A stretch of DNA of 64,000 nt from Candidatus Bathyarchaeum tardum (GCA_029762755.1 JARVGH010000002.1:124001-188000); one strand, 5' to 3'. Shown: positions 16,783-26,083, numbered from the stretch's first letter. Made by a program: numbers and translations. The notes: generated from the sequence alone by a model not told the origin.

Positions 16783-17961
16783 TTGAATTATAGAAAACTT
16801 GGATCTATCGAATGGAAGGTTTCTACTCTTGGATTTGGTTGTATGCGGTTGCCTGCCCGTAGAATTAACAGGTTGCGGGCTGATACTAAAAAGTCTGTAG
16901 ATGTTATACGGTACGGAATTGACCAAGGAATTAATTACATTGATACTGCATGGCCATATCATCTAGGAGACAGCGAAAAAATTTTGGGGGAAGCCCTAAA
17001 AGAAGGCTATCGTGAACGGGTATTTTTGGTTACAAAGTTGCCTATGTTCATGGTTCGTAATGCAAAACATTTTGACAAGTACCTAACAAGTCAGATGAAA
17101 CGTTTACAGACAGACTATTTGGATGGATATTTGTTTCATGCGTTAAGTTCCAGCTCATTTGAGAAACTAATAAAGTTAAATTTAATTAAAAAAATGGAAA
17201 AAGCCAAACAAGAAGGCTTGATTCACACTATTGGTTTTTCGTTTCATGACACCTTGCCGGTTTTCAAACAAATTGTTGATTATTATCCATGGGACCTAAC
17301 CCTTGTACAATACAATTACGTGGACACAAACGTGCAGGCTACAACGCAGGGCATAAAGTATGCTCACAGTAAAGACATTGCAGTCACGGTTATGGAGCCC
17401 CTCAAAGGTGGAACATTGGCAAATTTGCCGTCAGAAGCTCAAAAGATAATAGATTCAGCTCCAATTAAACGCAGTGCAGTAGATTGGGCGCTGCAGTTTG
17501 TGTGGAACATGCCTGAAGTTTCTGTTATTTTAAGCGGCATGAACACAAAAGAAATGATAGACCAGAATTGTACCAGTGCTGACCATTCGGGACCTAATTC
17601 GTTGACTGAACAGGACCTAAAAGTAGTAAGAAGGCTTGCTGAAGTTTACCGAGAAAAGCTGACTGTCCCGTGTACTGCATGTGGTTATTGCCTGCCATGT
17701 CCAGAAGGGGTTAATATTCCTCAAAATTTTGCTTGTTTAAACAATGTTTCTTTAGAAACCAGCCGCTTACGTCGAATAATGGCAAAACGAGCTTACAAAA
17801 AACTAGCCAACACAAAAGACAAGCTCAATAAAAACAACCTCAATGGAAACGCAAATCTTTGCATTCAATGCAATCAATGTGTACCAAAATGCCCCCAACA
17901 AATCAATATACCTCAACAATTAGAGACGGTCAAACAAAAACTAGGAAACGGTCTAATTTAA
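16783..17961 (+). CDS. Aldo/keto reductase with C-terminal 4Fe-4S domain
   Basis: A roughly 392-aa NAD(P)H-dependent aldo/keto reductase fused to a ferredoxin-like domain. The barrel begins NYRKLGSIEWKVSTLGFGCMRLP; catalytic Asp/Tyr/Lys/His occur in DTAWPYHLGDSE, LVTKLPMF and YLFHALSS. From about residue 310 Cys motifs appear: CTACGYCLPCPEGVNIP and later CIQCNQCVPKCPQQINIP, ligands for one or two 4Fe-4S clusters. TTG at 16783 is preferred because AGGGG lies 8 bases upstream and the family starts with MNYRKLG; ATG at 16753 would add ten residues. It probably reduces small carbonyls using ferredoxin or NAD(P)H. Confidence 0.9.
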   Translation: MNYRKLGSIEWKVSTLGFGCMRLPARRINRLRADTKKSVDVIRYGIDQGINYIDTAWPYHLGDSEKILGEALKEGYRERVFLVTKLPMFMVRNAKHFDKYLTSQMKRLQTDYLDGYLFHALSSSSFEKLIKLNLIKKMEKAKQEGLIHTIGFSFHDTLPVFKQIVDYYPWDLTLVQYNYVDTNVQATTQGIKYAHSKDIAVTVMEPLKGGTLANLPSEAQKIIDSAPIKRSAVDWALQFVWNMPEVSVILSGMNTKEMIDQNCTSADHSGPNSLTEQDLKVVRRLAEVYREKLTVPCTACGYCLPCPEGVNIPQNFACLNNVSLETSRLRRIMAKRAYKKLANTKDKLNKNNLNGNANLCIQCNQCVPKCPQQINIPQQLETVKQKLGNGLI

Positions 17962-18125
17962 TTCTTTAAAACAGTTGTAAACTATCAGGAAAATTTTTTT
18001 CTTAACATATACTCATTTGTCCCTGATTCATAGTGCCGCTTCTTTGAAGTGTAAAATGATTTCCATTATAATTTTGCAGAAGATCAAGTCCAGTTTTCAA
18101 ATTTCGGCAATCAGTTTCTTGTTTT

Positions 18126-19220
18126 TTATTGCATGGCTTTATTTTTTGCACAAATTTGGCAAACAGTCTTTTTTTGTTTGCGAGTTTTGTCAAATGCAAC
18201 TGTTTCTCGTGAAGCCCGATAGGTATCATTATTCCATATTGCAAAAAATCCGTCTGTAAATGCATTTCCGAAACTCCATTTTTCGCTGTACACGCCACAA
18301 CAGGGGAAGACGTTGCCGTCCCAGTTTATTACTGATCTAGTCCACAAAGATGAACAATCGTTGACAATTACATTTTTTCGTTTCCCTGAAGCTATAGAGT
18401 ATGCAGAATATCGTTGGTCTTTGGGTAACCATTTTTTCACGTTTTCAAACTGAGATTTGGCGTCTAAAAAAAATCTTTGACTCATGTCACAAAGAAGTTT
18501 CGCCAACTCTAGGTAATCAACACCTACGTCTTCTGCTAACTGTTCCGCTTTAAGCAACTCTTTTTCGTTGAATTTTGTTACAAAAAACCTCCACTGCAAC
18601 AAAGGCTTTCGAAGATTAAGAGCCCGTTTTTCTTTAATGATCTGTTTCAGGTTGCCAAACACTTTAATGAAATCGTTTCCGCGTTGATAAGTTTCAACAG
18701 TTTCTTGGCTTGCTCCATCCAAAGAAACCATCAACACGTTTAAGCCAGAATGCAATAGGTCATTGCAGATTTGGTCATCAAAAACGTTTAAGCTAGAACT
18801 AGTAGTCACAAAAATGTTGTGGCGTCTAGCATATCTTACCATTCTAAAAAAATCCTTGTTTAGAAACGGTTCACCCCAATTGTACAACTCAAGTATTAAT
18901 ATGTAATCGGCGAGTTCATCAATTATTTTTTTATAGTCTTCAAAACTGAGAAAACCCTGAGGTAAACCTTGTTTTCGTTGTCCAGTTGGGCATAAAGAAC
19001 AACGTAATGGGCAAAGGTTTCCAGTTTCGATTGTTAAGTAATATGGGAATCCTACAACATGTGCAGGCTTTAGTAACCGATGTTGAAACTCAACTAGAAA
19101 AAAGTTAAGAATTGCCTTTGTTTTCCTTAGAATTCCAATCAAGTCTCGGGGCTGATCCTTAAGAAATAGTAAAAATATGCTGGACTCGTTTTTACCAAGC
19201 CTTAATTCTTTTGTACTCAT
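18126..19220 (-). CDS. Radical SAM protein with SPASM-like C-terminus
   Basis: A 364-aa enzyme. The radical SAM cluster motif is CPLRCSLC (Cys 70, 74, 77), followed by the glycine/glutamate region LYNWGEPFLNKDFF. The C-terminal part has further cysteines in CCGVYSEKWSFGNAF and CQICAKNK, as in SPASM/twitch maturases that bind a second Fe-S cluster. It probably carries out a radical modification of a peptide or small molecule; no candidate substrate peptide is adjacent. ATG start at 19220; it is co-directional with the HD-domain gene upstream. Confidence 0.88.
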   Translation of the reverse strand: MSTKELRLGKNESSIFLLFLKDQPRDLIGILRKTKAILNFFLVEFQHRLLKPAHVVGFPYYLTIETGNLCPLRCSLCPTGQRKQGLPQGFLSFEDYKKIIDELADYILILELYNWGEPFLNKDFFRMVRYARRHNIFVTTSSSLNVFDDQICNDLLHSGLNVLMVSLDGASQETVETYQRGNDFIKVFGNLKQIIKEKRALNLRKPLLQWRFFVTKFNEKELLKAEQLAEDVGVDYLELAKLLCDMSQRFFLDAKSQFENVKKWLPKDQRYSAYSIASGKRKNVIVNDCSSLWTRSVINWDGNVFPCCGVYSEKWSFGNAFTDGFFAIWNNDTYRASRETVAFDKTRKQKKTVCQICAKNKAMQ

Positions 19221-19272
19221 TCTAAATAGACCCTTGGTCAGTTTTGTTACTATTGTTAACTTAAGTTTTTTT

Positions 19273-20046
19273 TTATCCCATTATTTTTGATGATAGGTCA
19301 TCTGCCGTATTGATTAACCATGCTTCATTCGATATTGGGGTTACCGGGGAGCCGTAGTTTTTTTCTTTGTGGTGGCTAGCAATAATGTGGATTAGTTGGT
19401 CAAGTTGCGAACCATTGATGTATTGGCTAGCTAGTTTTATTCCGTTTACTATGTGGTCGTGTTCTGCGATTATAGGCAGGGTATCTATTGCGCCGTCTAC
19501 AAACTGGTAGCAGTTGATTTTTCCTATGTCATGCAAAATGCTACCTACAATTACTAAATCTGGATTTATTCGAATGCCGTCATCAAAAGTGTTTATCATG
19601 CCAAAACACAGCTCAATTATCTGTACGGTGTGCTCTAACAAACCGTGTTTGTATGCATGATGGAACCGTTTAGCTCCAGGGCATTCAAAATAGTATGGAA
19701 AATCGGACAATAATTGTTCAATATTGCTTCTTAGGTTCGGATCTCTGATTTGGCGGATATAATCTGACAGTTGTTGTTTTAGCTGCTCTACAGATTTTGA
19801 GGGTTGGCATTTCATTTTTCTTTCAGATAAGCGTTTGATTCCGTCGTGTCCGATGTACCAGTATTTTTGGTCCCAATCAAAACGCAGGTTATATTTTTGT
19901 TTAAGTTGTTCTTTTAATGTTGATAGATTGTTTAGAATCCTTGGTACTTGTTCAATCAGAATTAGTCTGCTGCCTCGTTTTTCAAATCGTAAGTTGTGTT
20001 CTTGTACCAGCAGATTCAAGCTTGCCAAATTCTCTTCAAAGAACAT
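19273..20046 (-). CDS. HD-domain phosphohydrolase/exonuclease-like protein
   Basis: A 257-aa protein from the ATG at 20046. An N-terminal alpha/beta segment (FFEENLASLNLLVQEHNLRFEKRGSRL) is followed by an HD domain: GAKRFHHAYKHGLLEHTVQII, then SILHDIGKINCYQF and later SHHKEKNYG, giving the H..HD..H metal set. This arrangement recalls the YhaM/TatD-independent 3'-5' exoribonuclease HD family and archaeal HD hydrolases. It should hydrolyse phosphodiesters; substrate unknown. An in-frame upstream codon at 20130 would overlap the divergent methyltransferase gene, so the internal ATG is preferred. Confidence 0.85.
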   Translation of the reverse strand: MFFEENLASLNLLVQEHNLRFEKRGSRLILIEQVPRILNNLSTLKEQLKQKYNLRFDWDQKYWYIGHDGIKRLSERKMKCQPSKSVEQLKQQLSDYIRQIRDPNLRSNIEQLLSDFPYYFECPGAKRFHHAYKHGLLEHTVQIIELCFGMINTFDDGIRINPDLVIVGSILHDIGKINCYQFVDGAIDTLPIIAEHDHIVNGIKLASQYINGSQLDQLIHIIASHHKEKNYGSPVTPISNEAWLINTADDLSSKIMG

Positions 20047-20124
20047 GCTTTGTTTCACTCTGCACAAAATACGACAAACTAGTTTTAGTAGTTTGCCTGT
20101 AAAATAAAGAAACGAGGACCAAAA

Positions 20125-20781
20125 ATGCAAAACAACAAGTCATCTGACATTAACAAATGGACAGACGAAAAACATGTCAATAATTACCTTGAAAAAATGG
20201 CAGACAATGTTCCGCACAAGAAAGAAGCCCTGTCTGTTTTGTTGGAACAAATCCCATCTAACGTAACTCATGTTTTGGATTTGGGCACAGGGGATGGCAG
20301 ATTACTGTGGATGGTTTTGCAGTTAAACCCAAAAGCAAAGGGTGTAGCACTAGACTTTTCTGACCCTATGCTAAAGCGTGCCCGGAAACGGTTTGAAAAC
20401 AACAGTTTAGCTGAAGTAATAAAGCATGACCTTAACATGCCCTTGCCCAAAAATCAATGGGAAAAGTTTGATTTAGTTATTTCGGGGCTGGCTATTCATC
20501 ATTTATTTGATGAACGCAAAAAACAATTGTACAAAGAAATTTTTGAACTCCTCAAACCTAACGGAGTTTTTCTTAACATGGAACATGTAGCCTCTGCAAC
20601 TCCCGAGTTGCATCAAAAATTCTTAACAGCAGTAGGGTTAACCCCTGAAACAGACGATCCCTCAAACAAGCTCTTAGATGTACATACCCAACTAGAATGG
20701 CTCAAACAAATCGGATACGCCCAAGTCGACTGCCAATACAAATGGCTAGAAATCGCAATACTGACAGCAACAAAACCATAA
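20125..20781 (+). CDS. Class I SAM-dependent methyltransferase
   Basis: A 218-aa methyltransferase. Motif I is VLDLGTGDGRLLW (about residues 49-61), then KGVALDFSDPMLKRA, the acidic motif II, and FDLVISGLAIHHLFDE for motif IV. This matches the methyltransf_25/UbiE-like group acting on small molecules. GAGGACC precedes the ATG. Its last 80 bases overlap the 3' end of the convergent trmO frame; see that entry. Confidence 0.9.
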   Translation: MQNNKSSDINKWTDEKHVNNYLEKMADNVPHKKEALSVLLEQIPSNVTHVLDLGTGDGRLLWMVLQLNPKAKGVALDFSDPMLKRARKRFENNSLAEVIKHDLNMPLPKNQWEKFDLVISGLAIHHLFDERKKQLYKEIFELLKPNGVFLNMEHVASATPELHQKFLTAVGLTPETDDPSNKLLDVHTQLEWLKQIGYAQVDCQYKWLEIAILTATKP

Positions 20782-21295
20782 TAATGCAATTAAATCTATT
20801 TTTGTTGGGGTTTTTGGCGAATCTGCCATCGTCTCGTGTTGAAGGCAATTTGTTGATGTTTTTGGTCAGCCAGCCTATTTTTTCTGTGTTTCTTTGGTCA
20901 AAACTGGGCACGTAAGGTTTGATGTCTAACAAGGGGGTTTCGTTTACTATGTCGACGTCTTGGATGTAGAGGATGTTTTTTTCAATTTTGATTAATCTTA
21001 CTACTGAAATTCCAACAGGGTTGGGCCGAGAAGGGGCACGGGTAGCAAACAGTCCGTGAAGTTTTTTGTCTAAAAAGGGTTTGACTTGCAAAGAATATGG
21101 TTTAGCCAAATGGAAATGGTATATTAAAATCAGGTGAGAAAAGCCATCAAGGTCTTTTAATCCCTTTGTGTACTTTGGGTGTACTTCGATGGTTCTTTTT
21201 ACTCCTTTGGCGGCAGCGGATTGTATCGGAACATCCTGAGGTTTGTCAAAAGGAGAATGTACAACACCAATCGGGTTGTAAACAAGTTCATCCAT
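20702..21295 (-). CDS. trmO: TrmO-type tRNA methyltransferase (TsaA/YaeB family)
   Basis: A protein of about 197 aa with the TrmO beta-barrel: ELVYNPIGVVHSPF at the start, DGFSHLILIYHFH, then the signature FATRAPSRPNPVGISVVRL. It should use SAM to methylate t6A37 in tRNA. The domain ends near LPSTRDDGRF; the remaining about 30 residues (NRFNCIIMVLLLSVLRFLA...) run into the antisense of the methyltransferase gene and look like read-through. One extra A in the run at 20811-20815 would give a stop at 20796-20798, clear of the neighbour. I chose the ATG at 21295 with AGGTG six bases upstream. Confidence 0.87.
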   Translation of the reverse strand: MDELVYNPIGVVHSPFDKPQDVPIQSAAAKGVKRTIEVHPKYTKGLKDLDGFSHLILIYHFHLAKPYSLQVKPFLDKKLHGLFATRAPSRPNPVGISVVRLIKIEKNILYIQDVDIVNETPLLDIKPYVPSFDQRNTEKIGWLTKNINKLPSTRDDGRFAKNPNKNRFNCIIMVLLLSVLRFLAICIGSRLGRIRFV

Positions 21296-21520
21296 TATTT
21301 TCACCTGGAATTCTTTTGTTTAACAAATCAGTTTTCTTGCTTTTTTTGGTTGTGTTCAGTACGTGAAAGATTGTTTTTTGTTGGTGTACAAAAGCGTTGA
21401 ATTATATTTGTGAGTTGTTTTTGATATAGAATTGACAGGGCGTTAAACATTATTCAGGTATGTTTTATGGATAAGTGAATTGTTTGACATCAAACAACAG
21501 GTAGTTTAAAAGGGTTTACT

Positions 21521-21973
21521 TTGGTTACGCAAAAAGAGTTGAAAGCTTTCAGTGAGTTGCGAGGGAATACTTTGCTTGTGTATCTTTGCATTCTCAAAAA
21601 TGATTGCCCCACTGGAACTCGAGAAATACAAAAGAAGCTCGATTTTTCCAGTCCGGGTCTTGCAACTTATCATCTAGACAAGCTAAAGAATCTTGGTTTG
21701 ATAGAAAAAACGTCTATGGGCTATGTTTTAGTAGAAAAAGTTGAGGTGGGGGTTCTTGCCCAAGTGGTAAAGTTTGGTTCTTTTTTGCTTCCGCGGTATG
21801 TTTTTTATTTGGCTCTTTTTTCGACGTTGTTTGTTTTGTATTTGATTTCCAGTTGGTTTTCGGGTTCTTTTGGGTTTGAAATAAACACTGTTTCTGCAGT
21901 TCTTTTGGGGTTAGTTTCAGTTGCTGTAATGGCATATGAGTGCATTCGGGTGTGGAATCAAAAACTGGTGTAA
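21521..21973 (+). CDS. Winged-helix regulator with membrane helices
   Basis: A 150-aa protein with an N-terminal winged helix (about residues 5-75: ELRGNTLLVYLCILKNDCPTGTREIQKKLDFSSPGLATYHLDKL) and two C-terminal membrane helices (about 92-112 and 122-142). Membrane-bound one-component regulators of this form are common in archaea. TTG start. It is followed by a membrane protein gene at 22036, which may be its partner or target. Confidence 0.82.
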   Translation: MVTQKELKAFSELRGNTLLVYLCILKNDCPTGTREIQKKLDFSSPGLATYHLDKLKNLGLIEKTSMGYVLVEKVEVGVLAQVVKFGSFLLPRYVFYLALFSTLFVLYLISSWFSGSFGFEINTVSAVLLGLVSVAVMAYECIRVWNQKLV

Positions 21974-22035
21974 GGATTGTACAAAAATGTTTGATTATAA
22001 ACAGGGTAACAAAAAACAAGCAAGGGATAAACAAA

Positions 22036-22887
22036 ATGACAGAAGTTGAAAAAAATTCGATTCTAATAAGCGTTTTTTGGGGGGTTCTTTTAGCAGTTGG
22101 TTTGTTTTATTCGGTAGTGCTATTGAGCAATACGTGGATTAAATGGGTTGTAATCGGTTTAGCGTTAGTTTGCGCTGCTGTTTGGTTGATTGTTCATGGC
22201 AGATTAAAACTGATCGTCAAATATTTTATTGTTGGATTGTTGGTTTTTGGGATTTGTTTTGGGTCAGTTGAGGGACACATTCTTGAAAATGCTGGTTTTG
22301 CTCCCGAGTTTGAGCCCATAACAGAAGGGGTACTGCTTTCCCAGTCAAATATTTTGAATGTGTCAGTTCTGCAGATTCTAGGGGGCGTAAAAAATTCTCC
22401 AGGTTATGGGCTAATTAGTTTGGAGCATCCCGGGGAAATTACGTTTGAGTCCATGAGCTTTGACACAATCTATCCCAAAGGAAGAATTGATGTAGATTTT
22501 TATCAAAGGTCGTCTAATTTGGGTTTTCATTTTACTGCAAGTAACGGTAACAGTTATCATGCAAGGGTTATGGAGTGGAGAAATCTTCCGTTATCTCAGA
22601 CGTTTGCTCAAAAGCAGTCCGCAGAACATTCTCTCAAACAAATTGATGCCTTAGGATTAAACTGGTTCTATTCTGTTGCAGTTGATGAGTACCAAAACCA
22701 AACTGGAACCACCCCAAGGATAGATGCTATACAGATATCCATACAATGGGAAAGTTACCAAGACTATCAAGGATTAACACTGTTAATTATGGCAATCAAA
22801 ATCGACAACTCCGATGGACACGGAATGTTTTATGCTAATTTTCAACCAGATGGAACATTGCTGTATCTTAATGTTGCAAGCGGTTAA
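22036..22887 (+). CDS. Membrane protein with external C-terminal domain, unknown function
   Basis: A 283-aa protein with three N-terminal membrane helices (about residues 9-29, 33-51 and 58-80) and a soluble domain from about 85 to the end, rich in beta strands (SLEHPGEITFESMSFDTIYPKGRIDVDFYQRSS; NSDGHGMFYANFQPDGTLLYL). I do not recognise it. ATG 22036 with AAGGGAT upstream is preferred to an earlier in-frame codon that overlaps the regulator gene. It follows the membrane winged-helix gene by 62 bases, so the two may be co-transcribed. Confidence 0.72.
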   Translation: MTEVEKNSILISVFWGVLLAVGLFYSVVLLSNTWIKWVVIGLALVCAAVWLIVHGRLKLIVKYFIVGLLVFGICFGSVEGHILENAGFAPEFEPITEGVLLSQSNILNVSVLQILGGVKNSPGYGLISLEHPGEITFESMSFDTIYPKGRIDVDFYQRSSNLGFHFTASNGNSYHARVMEWRNLPLSQTFAQKQSAEHSLKQIDALGLNWFYSVAVDEYQNQTGTTPRIDAIQISIQWESYQDYQGLTLLIMAIKIDNSDGHGMFYANFQPDGTLLYLNVASG

Positions 22888-23132
22888 GATTTGTTTACGT
22901 TGGATGTTGTTAGCACCCAGAAGGATTCAAGGGACAAGGGTGATTGTTGTTTGTGTTTCAGGTTGTGCGGTGCAGAGAATTTTTGAAAAAAGGTTGATAA
23001 CCACAATTAAAGTTTAGTTTAATTCTATTGATATACTATTAATAAACATAGTAAGTTTTACTTTTAAGGTTTGTTATTTTAAGAGTTTGTAACATATGAA
23101 AGAGCAATAATATGAAAAAAGAGAGCTTTTCC

Positions 23133-24083
23133 TTAATTTTGAATATACTCTTCTAAACTTTTTTCTTCGAGTTTATTTCCTATAGATTTCGAAGCTAAGA
23201 AGTTCAATACCGGTTTTAGTGAAGAAATTGGTGTTGCACCCATTTTTAAAAATTCATTAAAACCTTCATTTGCTTTTTTATTCTCGGGTTTTGGTTTGAG
23301 GGCAAAAACTTTTCGTCCTTGTTTTAATGACAAACGAACTTGGTGCACCGTTCCGCTACTACTACCAGCTTCAATTGCAATCAAGCATTTAGATATTCCA
23401 CTCGTAATTCTATTTCTATCAACAAACATTGCTCTTTGCAATCTACCGCCTCCATATTGTGATTTAAAATAATTTTCAGAAATAAGTGCACCATTTTTTT
23501 CAATGTCTTTAGCTAATTGTTCATTTTCTTTAGGATATATTGGTCGCATCCATGCTAGAACAGCTATTGTCTTCCCTTGTTTTGCTTCTAATGCACCACA
23601 ATGGGCTTCTGTATCTATTCCCCTAGCCAATCCACTTACGATAGTGTAGCCTTTTTTTGCAAGTTCTCTAGCGAATTGTCGCGCCATCATGTGCCCGTAA
23701 TGAGAACACTCTCGCGTACCAACAATTGCTACATTATTATCAAAATTCATCACAGAACCTTTATGAATTAATACCAATGGTGAACCAAGATGTGCGCCAC
23801 CCTTTAAGTTCCGTAATCTGTTTGGATACTCTTTGTCAACATATTTTATTAGTTTACAACTGTTTTGATTGATTGTTTTAATCAAATTCTTGTATTTCTT
23901 GAAGTCTAAGTTATTGCGATATTCTATGAAATTATTTATTGTAATATCATTTAACCCAAGATGAGAAAGATAGGCAGAATCGCCTTTCCACAAATCTTCC
24001 AAGGTTTCTGTTTCGGAATATACACTTTGTAAAGTTTCAGGAGGAAAAATCCACCTTTTTTCTTGAAGTGCCAACCAAAACAA
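23133..24083 (-). CDS. dprA: DprA/Smf family DNA-processing protein
   Basis: A 316-aa DprA-like protein with the central Rossmann-type SLOG domain: VAIVGTRECSHYGHMMARQFARELAKKGYTIVSGLARGIDTEAHCGAL (about residues 120-165) and FVDRNRITSGISKCLIAIEAGSSSGTVHQVRLSL. The N-terminal part is helical. In bacteria DprA loads RecA on incoming single-stranded DNA; related SLOG proteins are also found in conflict systems. TTG start after GAGGA. It lies 20 bases after a ComF-type gene; the two genes form an operon. Archaeal DprA is uncommon in my experience, and no DNA-uptake pore genes are near. Confidence 0.92.
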   Translation of the reverse strand: MFWLALQEKRWIFPPETLQSVYSETETLEDLWKGDSAYLSHLGLNDITINNFIEYRNNLDFKKYKNLIKTINQNSCKLIKYVDKEYPNRLRNLKGGAHLGSPLVLIHKGSVMNFDNNVAIVGTRECSHYGHMMARQFARELAKKGYTIVSGLARGIDTEAHCGALEAKQGKTIAVLAWMRPIYPKENEQLAKDIEKNGALISENYFKSQYGGGRLQRAMFVDRNRITSGISKCLIAIEAGSSSGTVHQVRLSLKQGRKVFALKPKPENKKANEGFNEFLKMGATPISSLKPVLNFLASKSIGNKLEEKSLEEYIQN

Positions 24084-24103
24084 ATTTTCCTCAAATGATA
24101 CTT

Positions 24104-24772
24104 CTAAATCCTCCTAGCTTTTGTTGCTGTGAACGCATTAACCGATGATGTGTCGGATTCAAATAAAACTTTAGTACACTCATTTAGGGTTAATCCAGTT
24201 GTCGTTACATCATCTAATATTATTATTTTTTTATCTCTAACATAATCGACATACTCTGCCTTTACTTTGTATAAGCCGTCAATTAATTCCAATCTTTCTT
24301 CCCATGACTTGTTTCTAAAGCTAACATTCCTAGTTTTTTCTAACCCGTCCAAAAGTTCAATATTAAGTTGATTGCTAACTATTCTTGCTAACTCTAAGGC
24401 TTGATTATGACCTCTTTCTTTCAATTTTTTCGGATGCAATGGAATCGGTATAATTAGATTAGATTTTAATAATTCGGGATATTTTCTTCTAGCAGTAATC
24501 GCCATAGCTCGCCCCAATGGTTCACTTATTGAAGAGTTTTTCTTTGCTTGAAGGATATGCTTAGAAAGTAAATCATCCTCTTCCCTATCTCTAACGCGAT
24601 AATACCATCCCATTGCATAAATCCTTTCAATAGATTCCAAATGACCGTGGTCAGTACATTCATCAGTAGTAACGCCGGGATGCGCACATTTTCGACAAAA
24701 TGGTTCATCAACTAAAGAATACGTTCCTTCAAATAAGTCATCATGGTAAACCCTAATTTTTTGGTATCCCAT
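24104..24772 (-). CDS. ComF-like phosphoribosyltransferase
   Basis: A 222-aa ComF family protein. An N-terminal zinc-binding part (CRKCAHPGVTTDECTDH) is followed by the phosphoribosyltransferase domain with LIIPIPLHPKKLKERGHNQALELA and the PRPP-binding loop IIILDDVTTTGLTLNEC near the end. ComF acts in bacterial transformation by an unclear mechanism. I used the ATG at 24772; a GTG at 24799 is also possible. The gene directly precedes dprA, as a two-gene operon. Confidence 0.9.
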   Translation of the reverse strand: MGYQKIRVYHDDLFEGTYSLVDEPFCRKCAHPGVTTDECTDHGHLESIERIYAMGWYYRVRDREEDDLLSKHILQAKKNSSISEPLGRAMAITARRKYPELLKSNLIIPIPLHPKKLKERGHNQALELARIVSNQLNIELLDGLEKTRNVSFRNKSWEERLELIDGLYKVKAEYVDYVRDKKIIILDDVTTTGLTLNECTKVLFESDTSSVNAFTATKARRI

Positions 24773-25024
24773 AATGCAAGACCATGAAATGTTAATCACC
24801 TGCTTTTAAAATGATTTAATCTGTTTTTAAATTTAACTTACTCATAATAATTAGCATAATTAAATTATCATAGAACAAAGTAATAAAGAAAAAATTCAGT
24901 TAATTAGCTTTCAACATGCTGAATAAAATAACAAATCGATAAAAATGAAAATTATGATTATTATCGATAATTAAAAATACTGCAACGATTTTATCAATAG
25001 ATAATACAAAAATATTTGAAGATA

Positions 25025-25282
25025 TTATTTGAATATGGATTTCAATAAAGCAATAATACTTGATGTAGAAATTCCGAACAGCGCCAATATACCTAAGATT
25101 ATTTCCCATTTTACAGTGTCTACTGTTTCATCCACTATTAATTCAGAAAATTCCTCTGCTGCATTTTCTTCCCCCTCCATTACATCAACCATCTTATCAG
25201 CTACTTGAATGGGAAAAATCAGACTATTCAGTATTAAAATCGTAGGAATTAAAGCAATAATCAGTCCTATGAGTTTTTTAAT
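25025..25282 (-). CDS. 85-aa membrane protein with no standard start codon
   Basis: A frame ending at TAA 25025-25027 that reads well as a small membrane protein: KKLIGLIIALIPTILILN near the start, an acidic stretch VDVMEGEENAAEEFSELIVDE, and a second helix EIILGILALFGISTSSIIALL. There is no ATG, GTG or TTG before the hydrophobic part. AGAGGTGA lies 7 bases before ATT at 25280-25282, which would be the initiation codon; alternatively an extra base in the 8-A run just upstream has broken a GTG start. It follows a secreted-protein gene by 38 bases, so it is probably the second gene of an operon. Confidence 0.65.
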   Translation of the reverse strand: MKKLIGLIIALIPTILILNSLIFPIQVADKMVDVMEGEENAAEEFSELIVDETVDTVKWEIILGILALFGISTSSIIALLKSIFK

Positions 25283-25320
25283 TTTTTTTCACCTCTTTTT
25301 TAGGAGCATAATCTGAAATT

Positions 25321-25803
25321 TCATTCGATAGACAGACTGTAATGATAAAACACCAATCTTGGCATATTTTCGATAACCCCATCAGCATCAATTGTTAATC
25401 CAATGTTAACTAAGCCGCTTGGGTTTACTTTTCCTCCAATTGTAACATCATCATATCCTAATTCGAAATAACAGGATAAATCATTCAAAACAAAACTAAT
25501 TTTTTGTCCAGCAATCTCGAGTTCGCAGCATATGTCTAGGTTCGTATTACCTTTTATTGAAACGTCAATACCAATTCCACATATTGATAAAGGTATTTCA
25601 GCGAAACTAATAGTTGAGCTATATTTGTTGCTTCCTTGTGTTTTAGCTAAATTTACGAATTTTCGTTTAACATCAATCGGTAAATCTTTAATCAATGGAA
25701 TTTTTGAATCTTCAGCAAAAAGCAAGGGAACTACTGTAGTAAACATTATTGAGAAGGCTATTGCAATTGCAAAGCTTTGAAACTGAGCCGAGGATTTACC
25801 CAA
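25321..25803 (-). CDS. Secreted protein of unknown function
   Basis: A 160-aa protein with a signal peptide (about residues 1-31, hydrophobic SFAIAIAFSIMFTTVVPLLFA) and a beta-rich mature domain (DICCELEIAGQKISFVLNDLSCYFELGYDDVTIGGKVNPSG) with Cys that could form disulfides. I do not recognise it. It starts with ATG at 25803; the membrane protein gene follows closely, so both may form one surface complex. Confidence 0.72.
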   Translation of the reverse strand: MGKSSAQFQSFAIAIAFSIMFTTVVPLLFAEDSKIPLIKDLPIDVKRKFVNLAKTQGSNKYSSTISFAEIPLSICGIGIDVSIKGNTNLDICCELEIAGQKISFVLNDLSCYFELGYDDVTIGGKVNPSGLVNIGLTIDADGVIENMPRLVFYHYSLSIE

Positions 25804-26083
25804 TTTATCGAATCCCTAAGTAATAATTCCAAATCCAGCTTATAACTATTTTGTATAATTTTGTACATTTTTTTAGACAAAGGAACATACAAAATAATTT
25901 AAGTTTAATCAACCATTTAATATTTAATTTATTAAAATAGAAATCTTAACAAAATTTAAGTTTAAAAAAAGAATTTTTATTTCAATCACAAAAGCATCAA
26001 AAAATAAAGTCAAAAAAAATAGACTATAAATCCCTGTTTTGAACTGTTTATAGAAAAAGACGAAAAAAAAGGAAGGGGATAAC

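Noticed and set aside
24900-25109. 69-codon frame on the minus strand beginning MGNNLRYIG
   Set aside because: It is an alternate frame of the 85-aa membrane protein; that frame reads much better.
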